In this document: positions 22,921-34,472 of the stretch, piece by piece | How the letters are laid out: the number at the start of each line of letters is the position of its first letter | Numbering within the stretch: position 1 is the stretch's first letter | Assembly: GCA_011799875.1 (NCBI GenBank) | Contig: CM022298.1 | Span: 497,219,180-497,283,179 of the forward strand | DNA length: 64,000 nucleotides | Direction of reading: 5' to 3' | From: Thinopyrum elongatum | Taxonomy: Eukaryota; Streptophyta; Magnoliopsida; Poales; Poaceae | Made by a program: the position numbers and the translations under genes | The notes under the pieces: model-generated | The model's input: the letters and a program-made list of their open reading frames with translations, nothing else | Told to the model about the DNA's origin: nothing | Databases searched by the model: none

Positions 22921-24336
22921 TGATACGTCTCCGTCGTATCTACTTTTTCTAACGCTTTTCCTCTTGTTTTGGACTCTAATTTGCATGATTTGAATGAAAC
23001 TAACCCGGACTGACGCTGTTTTCAACAGAACTACCATGGTGTTGTTTTTTGTGCAGAAAAAAGAAGTTCTCGGATTGGAACGAAACTTTGCGAGGAATTT
23101 TTATACAAATAAAGATAATTTCTAGAGCCAAGAACCACCGGAGGGGGGCACCTAGGTGGGCACAACTCACCAGGGCGCGCCCTCCCTCCAGGCGCGCCCA
23201 GGTGGGTTGTCCCCACCTGGTGGCCCCGCAGACTCCAACCCTAATACTATAAAATCACATTTTCGGAGAAAAAAAATCAGGGAGAAAGAATTATCATGTT
23301 TCACGAGACGGAGCCGCCGCCACCTCCTGTTCTTCATCGGGAGGCCAGATCTGGAGTCCATTTGGGGCTCCGGAGAGGGGGATCTTCGATCTTCGTCATC
23401 ACCAACCCTTCTCCATCGCCAATTCCATGATGCTCCCCACCGGGAGTGAGTAATTCCTTCGTAGGCTCGCTGGTCGGTGAGGAGTTGGATGAGATTCATC
23501 ATGTAATCGAGTTAGTTTTGTTAGGGCTTGATCCCTAGTATCCATTATGCTCTGAGATTGATGTTGCTATGACTTTGCCATGCTTAATGCTTGTCACTTT
23601 GGGCCAGGGTGCCATGATTTCAGATCTGAACCGTTTATGTTATCACCATTATATCTATGTTCTAGATCTGATCTTGCAAGTTATAGTCACCTACTACATG
23701 TTACGATCCGGCAACCCCGGAGTGACAGAAGTCGGGACACTTCCCGGTGATGACCGTAGTTTGAGGAGTTCATGTATTCACTATGTCTTAATGCTTTGTT
23801 CTGGTTCTCTATTAAAAGGAGGCCTTAATATCCCTTAGTTTCCTTATGGACCCCGCTGCCACGGGAGGGTAGGACAAAAGATGTCATGCAAGTTCTTTCC
23901 TTAAGCACGTATGACTATTTACGGAATACATGCCTACATTATATTTATGAACTGGAGCTAGTGCCGTATCACCCTAGGTTATGACCGTTATATGATGAAT
24001 ATCATCCAACGAATTCACCGATCCAATGCCTATGAATTTCTCTTATATTGTTCTTGCTAAGTTACTACTGCTATTGTTACTGTTACACTTGCTACAAAAT
24101 CATTGCTATCACTGTTACCATTACTATTGCTGTTGCTACTACTATCAAAACTATCATACTACTTTGCTATTGATCACTTTGCTGCAGATAATTAATCTCC
24201 AGGTGTGCTTGAATTGACAACTCAACTGCTAATACTTGCAAATATTGTTTGGCTCCCCTTGTGTCGAATCAATAAATTTGGGTTGAATACTCTACCCTCG
24301 AAAACTGTTGCGATCCCCTATACTTGTGGGTTATCA
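22921..24336 (+). repeat. B 3' LTR (1,416 bp)
   Basis: Starts TGATACGTCTCCGTCGTATC and ends ACTTGTGGGTTATCA. The right TSD is GAGGC. A TATAAAA at 23248-23254 is the likely TATA box. A stretch rich in ACT/GCT triplets lies at about 24055-24170. Its start resembles LTRs I associate with the Sabrina group, but the family name is not certain. Confidence 0.88.
23248..23254 (+). promoter_or_regulatory. TATA box in B LTR
   Basis: TATAAAA about 330 bp into the LTR, at a position equivalent to TATAAAT in C2 and TATAAATA in E. Confidence 0.45.
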
Positions 24337-25461
24337 GAGGCTTACGGAGGACACCATGCAGGAGACAGAACTGCACACAAGCTATTACAATCTGGTTTTT
24401 ATTGGCCTACTCTTTTCAAGGATGCTTGTAAGTTCGTTTTATCTTGTGATGAATGTCAAAGGATTGGTAATATTGGTAGATGTCAGGAAATGCCTATGAA
24501 TTATTCACTTGTTATTGAACCATTTGATGTTTGGGGATTTGATTATATGGGACCTTTCCCTTCGTCTAATGGGTATACACATATTTTAGTTGCTGTTGAT
24601 TATGTCACTAAGTGGGTAGAAGCTATTCCAACTAGTAGTGTTGATCACAACACTTCTATTAAAATGCTTAAATAAGTTATTTTCCCGAGGTTTGGAGTCC
24701 CTAGATATTTAATGACTGATGGTGGTTCACACTTTATTCATGGTGTATTCCATAAATTGCTTGCTAAATATGATGTCAACCATAGAATTGCATCTCCTTA
24801 TCACCCTCAGTCTAGTGGTCAAGTTGAACTGAGAAATAGAGAAATAAAGTTAATTTTGCAAAAGACTGTCAATAGGTCTCGAAAGAATTGGTCTAAGAAA
24901 TTAGATGATGCATTATGGGCCTATAGAACTGATTATAAAAATCCTATGGGTATGTCTCCCTATAAAATGGTTTACGGAAAATCATGTCATTTACCTCTTG
25001 AGTTAGAACATAAAGCATATTGGGCAATTAAAGAACTCTATGATTTCAAACTTGCTGGTGAAAAGAGATTATTTGATATTAGTTCACTAGATGAATGGAG
25101 AACCCAAGCCTATGAGAATATCAAATTGGTTAAAGAAAAAGTTAAAAGATGGCATGACAAAAGAATCCAAAAACGGGAATTCAAAGTGGGTGAGTATGTT
25201 CTGTTGTACAATTCTCGTTTTAGATTTTTTGCAGGAAAACTTCTCTCTAAATGGGAAGGACCATATATCATCGAAGAAGTTTATCACTCCGGAGCTATTA
25301 AGATCAATAATGCTAAAGGCACTAATCCGAAGGTGGTCAATGGACAAAGAATTAAGCATTATATTTCAGGTACACCTATTAATGTTGAAACTAATATTAT
25401 TCAAACTATGACATCGGGGGAATACATTAAAGAGACCTTCCAGAACACTCCAGAACCCTAA
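24337..25461 (+). pseudogene. pol: C pol: integrase (Athila-like), one internal stop
   Basis: Integrase joins element cDNA to host DNA. The zinc-binding part shows YGGHHAGDRTAHK then SCDECQR (HH...CC pattern). The catalytic core has D in GFDYMGPF, D in LMTDGGSHF and E in SSGQVELRN. The C-terminal domain continues through KMVYGK, HKAYWA and LLSKWEGPY. No chromodomain follows, as is usual for the Athila/Tat side of Gypsy. An in-frame TAA at 24673-24675 lies between the first and second catalytic Asp and breaks the protein; the frame is otherwise open to 25461. The N-terminal part (gag, PR, RT, RNase H) is cut off by B. About 20 codons immediately before 24337 belong to the B LTR and are not integrase. 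Confidence 0.92.
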
Positions 25462-25794
25462 AAATGAAGAGGTATGTGATACGGTAAGTAAACCAACTCT
25501 AAAAATTCCATAAAAATATTTGTCAATTTTGGAAAATTAGAAAAAATACAAAAATAAGAAACACCCGAGAAGGCCACCCAGGTGCCCACAAGGCACCAGG
25601 GCGCGCCTGCCCCTCAGGCGCGCCCTGGTGGGTGGTCGGCCCCTCGTGAGCCTTCCCGACTCTGTTTTCTTCTGGAATACTTGTTTCGCAAGATAAAAAT
25701 TCCTTATATATACTCCCGGATGTTTTGACCACCGCATCACGGAAATATCCTCTGTTCTTGTTTCGTGCTATTTTTCTAACAGATCTAGATCACC

Positions 25795-26310
25795 ATGGCT
25801 CCACCAAGCTCTTCCAAGGACAATTTCTACGAGAAGGTCATCAACCTTTACCTACCGGAGGTGATGAAGCACCCTCAAGCCATTGAGATACATGAGGGGG
25901 TGCTCCACATTCGGGACGTTCAAGGGCCCAAGAAGACAGGGAGCGTGGAGGCCAGGCTCGAAGCGGTGGAACAGGAGATCTTCAAGTGCCAAGGGATGGT
26001 GGAACGCGGACTTAGCGCCAACCACTCCATGATTACAGAATTCACCCGTGATCACAAGGTGGATGGCCAGTCGATAGGGGACATCGTCTTGAAGCTCAAC
26101 AAACAAATCGATTATCTCCAGGGCCAAATCTATGATCTTCAAAATCAAAATTTTGAGTATGAGGCAAGGTTCAAAGGTATGAGTTTAGCTGCAAGTTTCA
26201 GGACTCCGGAGACCCGTGCATCCTTCTATGATGGTGAACCTATGCCATGGAAGCCAGAGGACAAGCCCACCACTTCATCACCACCACCACCAACAAAGGA
26301 GGAAACTTGA
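25795..26310 (+). CDS. 171-aa coiled-coil ORF downstream of pol (element C)
   Basis: An intact ORF from an ATG (MAPPSSSKDNFYEK) to TGA, about 330 bp after the pol stop, in the position where Athila elements carry an env-like or extra ORF. The middle (about residues 45-125) has heptad-like hydrophobic spacing and blocks such as EARLEAVEQEIF and DYLQGQIYDLQNQNFEYEARF, so a coiled coil is likely. The C-terminus is Pro/Thr-rich (SSPPPPTKEE). I see no signal peptide or clear membrane span, so an envelope role is not supported. Codon quality is better than in the broken pol upstream. It may be a structural or accessory protein of the element. Function is unknown. Confidence 0.7.
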   Translation: MAPPSSSKDNFYEKVINLYLPEVMKHPQAIEIHEGVLHIRDVQGPKKTGSVEARLEAVEQEIFKCQGMVERGLSANHSMITEFTRDHKVDGQSIGDIVLKLNKQIDYLQGQIYDLQNQNFEYEARFKGMSLAASFRTPETRASFYDGEPMPWKPEDKPTTSSPPPPTKEET

Positions 26311-27551
26311 GCATATGGGTATGGGCACTCCCCTTGGCTTGTGCCAAGCTTGGGGGAGATGCCCCGGTATCGTATCACCATCACTTTTATTACCTCTCCC
26401 TATTTTAGTTCGATCCTTAGGTATTTCATGATTTAGTTGAATAAAAGTTTAGTATGATCTATTTTCGAGTGCTAGTTTCATAATCTATCTATCTATGTAA
26501 TCGAGTTGAGAGTTATATAATAAAGATTAGTTTGAGTTTTCGCTTCTTTACCTTTATGTTTCAATCCTAGCAAAGAAAATAATGAAAAAGATCGTATGCT
26601 AATCTTATGGAAAGTAATGACATTACATAAAGAAAAGTATAAGTGGTAAAATTTATTGAAAGTTGACAAACATAGCATTGATCAATGATGCAATTCATGA
26701 AAGAATTAATAAGGGAAGAGAAGATTCACATGCAAATACACCATCTTGGACATCTTTTATGATTGTGAGCCCCCATTAAGTATTTTATGCCAAATTGTTG
26801 ACGTTGGACAAGGAAGACAACATAATGATTTATGTTTGTTCATATTCACATAGAAGTTATATTGACATGTGGTGCTTGCTCAATATCTTTGCTAGCCAAA
26901 AATCTGCACCAAGTAGAGATACTACTTGTGCATCCAAAAACCCTTAAACCCAGTTTCATGTTACAAGAGTCCACTATACCTACCTATGGATTGAATAAGA
27001 TCCTTCAAGTAAGTTGTCATCAGTGCATAAGGCAATAAAAATTGCTTCTAAATATGTATGATCTTTTAGTGTAAGGGAAAATAAGCGTTGTACAAACTTG
27101 TGATGGCAAATAAATAAAAGCGACGGACTGCATAATAAAGGTTGCTATCACAAGGGGCAATATAACGTGACGTTCTTTTGCATTAAGAGCTTGTGCATCC
27201 AAAAATAAAAGGTGCATGACAACCTCTGCTTCCCTCTGTGAAGGGCCTATCCTTTACTTTTATGTATTTACTTTTTATGCAAGAGTCAATAGTGTTCTCC
27301 TATATTCCTGTTTATTTTTTTCTCTTTTGCAAGCATCATGTGGTGGGGAAAGATCTAGGCACATATATCCAGTTGGATATGAGTAATCATGAGTTATTAT
27401 TGTTGACATCACCCTTGAGGTGAGTAAGTTGGGAGGCGAAGTTATAAGCCCCTATCTTTCTATGTGTCTGGCTGAAACATTTTGCTCCATATATATGGTG
27501 TGAGTGTTAGCAATTATAGAAGACAAAATGATGGTTGAGTATGTGGACTTG
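26311..27551 (+). other. C 3' non-coding region
   Basis: No gene is seen. It contains CCAAGCTTGGGGGAGATGCCCC near 26345, a relative of the polypurine motif. The segment from about 26690 to 27545 aligns with 3' non-coding DNA of F (for example CTACTTGTGCATCCAAAAAC followed by ACCCAGTTTC). The last five bases, ACTTG, are C2's left TSD. Confidence 0.65.
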
Positions 27552-27917
27552 TGATACGTCTCCAACGTATCTATAATTTTTTATTGTTCCATGCTATTAT
27601 ATTATCTGTTTTGGATGTTTTATATGCATTAATATGCTATTATATATTATTTTTGAGACTAACTTATTAACCTAGAGCCCAGTGCCAGTTTCTGTTTTTT
27701 CTTTATTTTTGAGTTTTACAGAAAAGGAATATCAAACGGAGTCCAAATGGAATAAAACTTTCGTGATGATTTTTTTTTGGACCAGAAGACATCCACGAAG
27801 CTTGGAGAGGGGGCCATAAGAGTCCCGAGGACTCCACAAGCCCTCAGGGTGCGCCCTAGGGGGGGTGCCCCCAGGCTTGTGGGCCCCCCAGGAGTCCTCC
27901 AACCCTAATCTTTGGCC

Positions 27918-27924
27918 TATAAAT
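27918..27924 (+). promoter_or_regulatory. TATA box in C2 5' LTR
   Basis: TATAAAT in the context GGCCTATAAATTCCC, 366 bp into the LTR. The same context with CCTATAAAT occurs in the LTRs of E and F. Confidence 0.5.
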
Positions 27925-28587
27925 TCCCAAATATTCCCAAACCAACAGAAGCGTCCACCAAAATACTTTTTCCGCCGCCGCAAGCCTCTGTTCCCGTGAG
28001 ATCCCATCTTGGGGCCTTTTCCGGCAATCTGCTGCAGGGGGATTCGATCATGGCGGGCATCTACATCAACTCTATTGCCCTTCCGATGAAGCGTGAGTAG
28101 TTTACCACAGACCTACGGGTCCATAGCTAGTAGCTAGATGGCTTCTTCTCTCTCTTTGATCTTCAATACAATGTTCTTCTCGATGTTCTTGGAGTTCTAT
28201 CCGATGTAATATTCTTTTGCAGTGTGTTTGTCGAGATCCGATGAATTGTGGATTTATGATTAGATTATCTATGAATATTATTTGAGTCTTTTCTGAACTC
28301 TTTTATGCATGATTAAATATCTTTGTATTTCTCTTCGAAATATCGGTTTGGTTTGGCCAACTAGATTGGTTTTTCTTGCAATGGGAGAGGTGCTTAGTTT
28401 TGGGTTCAATCTTGCGGTGTCCTCACCCAGTGACAAACTAGGGGTAGCGAGGCACGTATTGTATTGTTGCCATCAAGGGTAAAAAGATGGGGTTTTCATC
28501 ATATTGCTTGATTTTATCCCTCTACATCATGTCATCTTACTTAAGGCGTTACTCCGTTCTTATGAACTTAATACTCTAGATGCATGA

Positions 28588-31500
28588 TGTGACGCCCCCG
28601 GCCCAATCGTGCACTAATCATACACGCAAATGCACACGATCAAGCCTAAGGACTCACGGGAAGATATCACAACACAACTCTAATACATGAATAAAGTCAT
28701 ACAAGCTTTATATTACAAGCCAGGGGCCTCGAGGGCTCGAATACATAAGCTTGCGAACAAGCGTCAGCGGAAGCATCAGATATCTGTGTATAGATATGAA
28801 ACAGAAATAGAAAGGCCTTTAGAAAGGCGGGGCAAAATAAAACACTACGATCGAAAGGCGTAGGCCTCCTGCCTGGGACCCTCCGATCCTACTCCTGGTC
28901 GTCAGTCAACTCGTAGTAGTATCCATCCTCTGGGTAGTAGTAGTAGACGATCGACGGGGCATCTGTCTCAGGGGCTCCGTCATCTTGGTCACATCAAACT
29001 GATATGGGGAGAAAAGGAAAACAAAGCAACCGTGAGTACTCAAAAGTACTCAGCAAGCAAGGATCTACACTACATATGCAACATTTTCAAGGGGAGGCTG
29101 TATATGTGGACTGGGCTGCAGAAATGCCAGAATAGAGAGAAGGCCCAGTCCTATCGAAGACTAGCATCTTCAGCGGTCTTGCAGCAGTAGAAGAGAGTAG
29201 AACAGTACAATATAATGTAGCAGTATCATTAAGTCTCAACCGCACCCAGAGATCCTTTCTCGACTCCCTGCGAGAAAGCAATCCCAGAGCCATACAGTCA
29301 TCAACCTCGTCCGGAGATCCCTTCTCGACTCCCTGCGAGAAGCAATCCCAGAGCCATACATACAGGTCTCATCACAGGTATCCAGTTCTAGTTGTATCGA
29401 TCGGGATACAACTCCGAGTGTCCTTTACCGTAGGACCGGCTATCGATAGAAATGTTCTTCCCTGCAGGGGTGCACCAACTTACCCAACACGCTCGATTAA
29501 CTCCGGCCGGACACACTTTCCTGGGTCATGCCCGGCCTCGGCCAAACAACACATCGCAACCCTACCTACAGCTCAGCAGAGAGGTCCCCGCCGGTCTACA
29601 TCCTAAGCGCAAGGGGGTCTTGGCCATCGCCCCTCGCCCTCCGGGTCGTTGCGCACAGGGTGGATACCAGCATCGCCTCGGGTGGCCGACACGATCCGAC
29701 CGTGCCGCCATGCTGAACTGGACGTCTGACAGAGCTTTCGGCTGATGCATACGATGCAGAACGCCCATACTATGCCCACGTGATGGTTAGTGCTATCAGG
29801 CCAGAGGCCTGCTCGGATCAAATATCCAAATCGTTAGGACTAGGGGCTTGCGGTAACGAGCAGAGACTCACGAAAGATGTGACCCCGTCGCCCCGTCTCG
29901 AGGACTTGCTGCAAGGGTTAAGAATGCCCGGCCGCGCCTCGTATTCACCACTTGGGCACCACACTGGCACCCGTCTTCACAACACTCGCCACTTAGGCGC
30001 ACGCGGGTACCCATCAGGGTCGACCCGCCTATCCAAGTAACAGTGTAAAGTCCAAGTATCCGTGTGTCCATAATATCAGAGGAATCCGAGGTATCACCCT
30101 CGTTGAATTCCCACTCGATGTATCCGTCAAGGTGAACTCGGAGGAATCACCCTCGATGGGTTCACACTTGATGTGTTGCACGATAGCGTCGTTACCGGAA
30201 GTGGTGAAGGAGGAATCACCCTCGATGACCACGACCGAATAGCTACTCTACAGAGTTAACATCCGCAGTGCTACAAGAGGTTTCACCCTCGGCACTCGAT
30301 AGTAACGCTGCAGTGTCGTTACAACTAAAGGGGGTGATGTGCGGTGTCGGGGCCTGGTCTTCAATCCCATTGATCGGGTCTTCTGACGATCCAGCGCGGC
30401 AGTCGGGATAAGTGGGGTCACTGATAGGTCTCTACCCAGCCTAGACTAAACAGTTTAGGATATGCAGGTAATTATCAACAGCAGGTTACAATGAACAGGC
30501 TATGCATCAGAATAGGTAAAGCAGCAGCAGCAGCAGCAATTCTAATGCAAGCATGAGAAATAGAATGGGCGATATCGGGATGATCAAGGGGGGGAGGGCT
30601 TGCCTGGTTGCTCGGCGGCAAGGGCAAGGTTGTCAGTGGTGTCTTCAGGCTCCGGAGCTGCGTCGGGATCTATCGAGAGAGAAGAGGGGGAGGAAACAGT
30701 ATAAATATAGAGCAAACATGAGCAACGCAAAGTACGACATGACAACGTGCAGTGCCGGGTGCGTTCTAATGTGTGGTTGCACGTCACCGAGGAAGGAGAA
30801 ATCCATCCGGGAATGTTTTCCCGGTTCCGGACATTTGTCAAACAGATGACCGGAGAGGGACGGTTGCAAGTTCGGATAGTTAGGGACGCGTGACGGACGA
30901 ACGGACCGCGTATTCGGATTCGTCTCGTCGTTCTGAGCAATTTTCATGTACAAAGTTTTTCGATCGGAGTTACGGATTAAAAGATATGATTTTCTAAAGT
31001 TTTTATTGATTTCTGGAATTTATTTAATTTATTTAAATCAAACATTATCCGAAACAGTGTCTGCTGACGTCAGCATGACGTCAGGACCAGTGGGTCCCAC
31101 CTGTCATAGGCTGTTAGGTTAATTAGTGGTTAACTAATTAATTAACATTTAATTAAACTAATTAATTAAATTAGACTAATCTAAACAGGGTTAATTAACT
31201 TAATTATTTAACTAACTAATTAATTATTAATCTTAATTATTATTTTTAATATTTATTTATTTCTTTCTTAAAACGTTCTGGCCGTGGGCCCGTTCGGTCA
31301 GTGGCACAGGGGCTTGGGCCCACCTGGCAGTGGCCCAGGAGGCCACAGCGAGCGCGCGGGCGCGGCGCGGTCAGGGGCGAGCGGGCGCTGGGTACGGTCA
31401 CGCCGGCGGCCACAGCCAGAGGCTCGCACGGGCGGCCGGCTGGCGAGCAGGGACGGGTGCGAGCTCGCGCGGGGTCAGCGGGTCCTGGCAGCGGCGGACG

Positions 31501-32638
31501 CGGCCCGGGCGACGGCGGAGACGAGCAAGGCGAGGCGGCTGCGGGCGCGCGCGATGCAGGCGAGCGGCGACAGCGGGCGCGAGGCGAGCGTGGCGCGGTC
31601 AGCGCGAGCGCGCGCGTGGGCGTGCGGGAGCCGACGAACGGAGCGCGGCCACGCAGTGGCGGGCGCGCGACGAGGTCGACTAGGGCGCGGGGGGGCACGG
31701 CGCGGCGGGAACCGGAGCGGGCGTGGCCGGTGCGAGGGAGCGCGCGCGAGCGGTGGCCGGGCGTGGTCCGGCGTGCGCGAGCGCGAGCAGTGGCGCAGGG
31801 AGCATGCGCGGTGCGGCGTGAGGACGCGGACGGAGGGGAGAGATGCAGGCAGAGGGGAAGGGGCTCACGGCCGTTGCCGTGGAGGGGGTCGGCGAGGCTC
31901 GAAGAAGCCGTTCGGGGAGGAGGTCGAGGCAGCGGTGGCCGGCGGCGTTGGTGGCGGGCGATCCGGCGAGGGCGACGGGATCGGGGCGCTCGCCCGAAAT
32001 CCGAATTAGAGGGAGAGGGGGGAAGAAGGGGATCGAGGAGTGGGGGGGGGCAGTGGGGGTGACGGGATTAGGTTTCCCCCTGGGGATAAGGAGGAGGGGA
32101 GTAGGGTGCCGGCTGGGCGGCCTGGCTGCCCAGTGGCCAGCTGGGCCGAGGCCCAGCGAAGGGGGGGTCCCTTTTATTTTCTTTTAGCTTTTCTTTTTTT
32201 ATTTATTCTTTTCTCTGTTTAGTAAATAGTTAGGCCCCAAACCGAATTTTGTAAAAAGGGAGACCTAGTCCATAAATACCAGTGCTTTATCCCTAACACC
32301 TAAAATTAGTTTGGGCAAAACATCATTTCATACTTAAATTAGATTTAATAAATGGTTATTAAATATATTTTTAGTCGCTGTTTGAAGATGTTTGAGTCAC
32401 TTACCCAACTCCAATGATGTTGGTTTCAATTTTAGAATTGTCTCTGATTTATTTGCTATTTAATGAACAATTTAGTTTCTATGTTGGACAACTTTTATTT
32501 TCCACTTTCATTTAAATTTGAATTTTGACTTAGGAGTTGAAATGCAATATGATGTTAACGATGATCATGCACTGTTAATCATGCTGACTTGGCATTATCA
32601 AAATGGGATTACTGTGGCTAACCACTGGGGGTGTTACA
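28588..32638 (-). mobile_element. G2: solo LTR of family G (4,051 bp)
   Basis: Full-length LTR collinear with those of G1, from TGTGACGCCCCCGGC to GGGTGTTACA. It has no internal region. Flanks are CATGA (28583-28587) and CATGC (32639-32643), a TSD with one difference. Removing it restores LTR sequence shared with A (around 7105-7125). A GC-rich block occupies about 31280-32170. A solo LTR of this kind arises by recombination between the two LTRs of a complete element. Confidence 0.93.
30700..30707 (-). promoter_or_regulatory. TATA-like box in G2
   Basis: Same TATTTATA plus pyrimidine patch as at 20704-20711. Confidence 0.4.
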
Positions 32639-33203
32639 CATGCTAGATAGCGGTCGATGTGTGGAGTAATAGTAGTAGATGCAGGCAGGAGTCAGTCTAC
32701 TTGACACGGACGTGATGCCTATATTCATAATCATTGCCTTGGATATCATCATAACTTTGCGCTTTTCTATCAATTGCTCGACAGTAATTTGTTCACCCAC
32801 CATATGTTTTCTTTCAAGAGAGAAGCCTCTAGTGAAACCTATGGCCCCCAGGTCTATTTTCCATCATCTATTTTCAGATCTATAAACCAAAAAACCCAAA
32901 AATACCTTGCTGCAATTTATTTATTTTACTTTGTTTTACGTTTTAGTAATCTTTTATATCTAGCTCTATCAGATATCATCCTTGCAGTTGACCATGAAGG
33001 GATTGACAACCCCTTTATCGCGTTGGGTGCAAGTGTTTGATTGTTTGTGCAGGTGCATAGATTGGAGACTTGCTTGTACCTCCTACTGGATTAATACCTT
33101 GGTTCTCGAACTGAGGGAAATACTTATCTCTACTTTGCTGCATCACCCTTTCCTCTTCAAGGGAAAAACCAACGCAAGCTCAAGAAGTAGCAGGAAGAAT
33201 TTC

Positions 33204-33221
33204 TGGCGCCGTTGCCGGGGA
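33204..33221 (+). promoter_or_regulatory. Primer-binding site of C2 (tRNA-Asp type)
   Basis: TGGCGCCGTTGCCGGGGA, a perfect 18-base complement to the tRNA-Asp 3' end, 11 bases after the LTR end. Confidence 0.85.
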
Positions 33222-33431
33222 GGTTCTACATCAAGCCTACCAAGTACCCACCATAAACTCTCATCTCTTGCATTACATTATTCGCCATTTGCCTCTTGTT
33301 TTGCTCTCCCCCACTTCTAAAACGTTTTCAGAAAAAACACAAAAATATTTGCCTTTTTATTCGGCCTTCTTTCGTTCGTCTTTTCATTTGCTTTTTGTTT
33401 GCTCGTGTGCTAGATTGCTTGCTTTGTCACG

Positions 33432-34472
33432 ATATCTCAAGAAAACACCAAGTTGTGTGACTTTGCCAATACTAATATTAATGATTTTATTAGTACTCCG
33501 ATTGCTCCCGCCACTAGTACGGAATCTTGTGAAATTAATGCCGCTTTGTTGAATCTTGTTATGAAAGATCAATTTTCTGGCCTTCCTAGTGAAGATGCCG
33601 CATCCCATCTAAATACTTTCGTTGAGTTATGTGATATGCAAAAGAAAAAAGATGTGGATAATGATATTGTTAAATTGAATCTATTTTCGTTCTCTCTATG
33701 AGATCGTGCTAAAACTTGGTTTTCATCTTTGCCTAAAAATAGTATTGATTCATGGAATAAGTGTAAAGATGTTTTTATTTCCAAGTATTTTCCTCCCGCT
33801 AAGATCATCTCCCTTAGGAACGATATAATGAATTTTAAGCAACTTGATCATGAACATGTTGCACAATCTTGGGAAACGATGAAATTGATGATAAGAAATT
33901 GCCCTACTCATGGTTTAAGTTTATGGATGATCATACAAATTTTTTATGCGGGATTGAATTTTGCATCTAGAAATCTTTTGGATTCCACCGCGGGAGGTAC
34001 TTTTATGGAAATTACATTAGTAGAAGCTACTAAACTCCTAGATAATATTATGGCAAATTACTCTCAATGGCATACCGAAAGATCTTCTACTAGTAAAAAA
34101 GTGCATGCGATTGAAGAAATTAATACTTTGAGTGGAAAGATGGATGAATTAATGAAATTGATTGCTAATAAGAGTGCTCCTATTGATCCTACTGATATCC
34201 CTTTGTCCACTTTGATTGAGAATAGTAATGAATCTATGGATGTGAATTTTGTTGGTAGGAACAATTTTGGTAATAACGCGTATAGAGGTAATTTCAACCC
34301 TAGGCCTTTTCCTAGTATTTCCTCTAATAGTTATGGTAATTCCTACAACAATTCTTATGGAAATTATAATAAAATACCCTCTGATCTTGAGAAAATATTA
34401 AAGATTTCATTAATTCCCAAAAAGTTTTCAATGTTATGGTTGAAGAAAAATTGCTCAAGATTGATGATTTGA
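33432..34472 (+). pseudogene. gag: C2 gag, decayed
   Basis: Gag-type capsid protein of an Athila-like element, recognisable from KDQFSGLPSEDAASHLNTF, AKTWFSSLP, KYFPPAKI and the long QSWETMKLM region. The frame probably began at 33432, where the codon is now ATA (the context is otherwise that of a start). It has an in-frame TGA at 33699-33701 before DRAKTW, most simply a CGA-to-TGA change. A one-base frameshift lies near 34400. Downstream there is an Asn/Tyr/Ser-rich stretch (about 34310-34370) in place of a zinc knuckle. At least three lesions mean this copy makes no full product. Confidence 0.85.

Larger units (their letters stand above)
8149..24336 (+). mobile_element. B: Gypsy LTR retrotransposon, 3' part, split by G1
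   Basis: Visible parts are internal 3' non-coding DNA (8149-9276 and 22808-22920), a polypurine tract and the 3' LTR. The two internal pieces join across the CTACT target duplication of G1. B's own right TSD is GAGGC (24337-24341), and B lies within the integrase ORF of C. No coding sequence of B is in the window. The internal piece matches 3' non-coding DNA of E (about 59090-59960), including the line with the two TACCTACCTA-type blocks, so B belongs to the same broad group. Confidence 0.8.
24337..27551 (+). mobile_element. C: Athila-like Gypsy element, 3' half of interior
   Basis: The oldest layer visible. It begins mid-integrase where B inserted and ends at 27551 where C2 inserted. It contains the integrase C-terminal half, a 171-aa ORF and a 3' non-coding region. 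Its LTRs are outside the window or lie beyond C2. The 3' non-coding part aligns by eye with the 3' region of F (minus strand, about 47830-48600), linking this pol-bearing element to the pol-less ones. Confidence 0.85.
27552..33192 (+). repeat. C2 5' LTR, interrupted by G2
   Basis: Runs TGATACGTCTCCAACG (27552) to 28587, resumes at 32644 after the G2 insertion and its target duplication, and ends AGTAGCA at 33192. Without the insert it is 1,585 bp and collinear with the A LTR. A TATAAAT lies at 27918-27924. Confidence 0.9.

Noticed and set aside
24055..24175. ACT/GCT-rich triplet tract giving a Leu/Tyr/Cys ORF
   Set aside because: Part of the B LTR; a degenerate triplet repeat without gene features.
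31284..32062. Long overlapping ORFs (up to 253 codons), Arg/Gly/Ala-rich
   Set aside because: They lie in the GC-rich block of a family-G LTR, occur in several frames and both strands, and are not conserved in frame in the other G LTRs (1004-1930, 11975-12958, 21284-22329). Low stop density in GC-rich DNA explains them.
33204..33221. 18-mer identical to part of a tRNA-Asp gene, seen at several places
   Set aside because: Only the complement of the tRNA 3' end is present, next to LTR ends. These are primer-binding sites, not tRNA genes.
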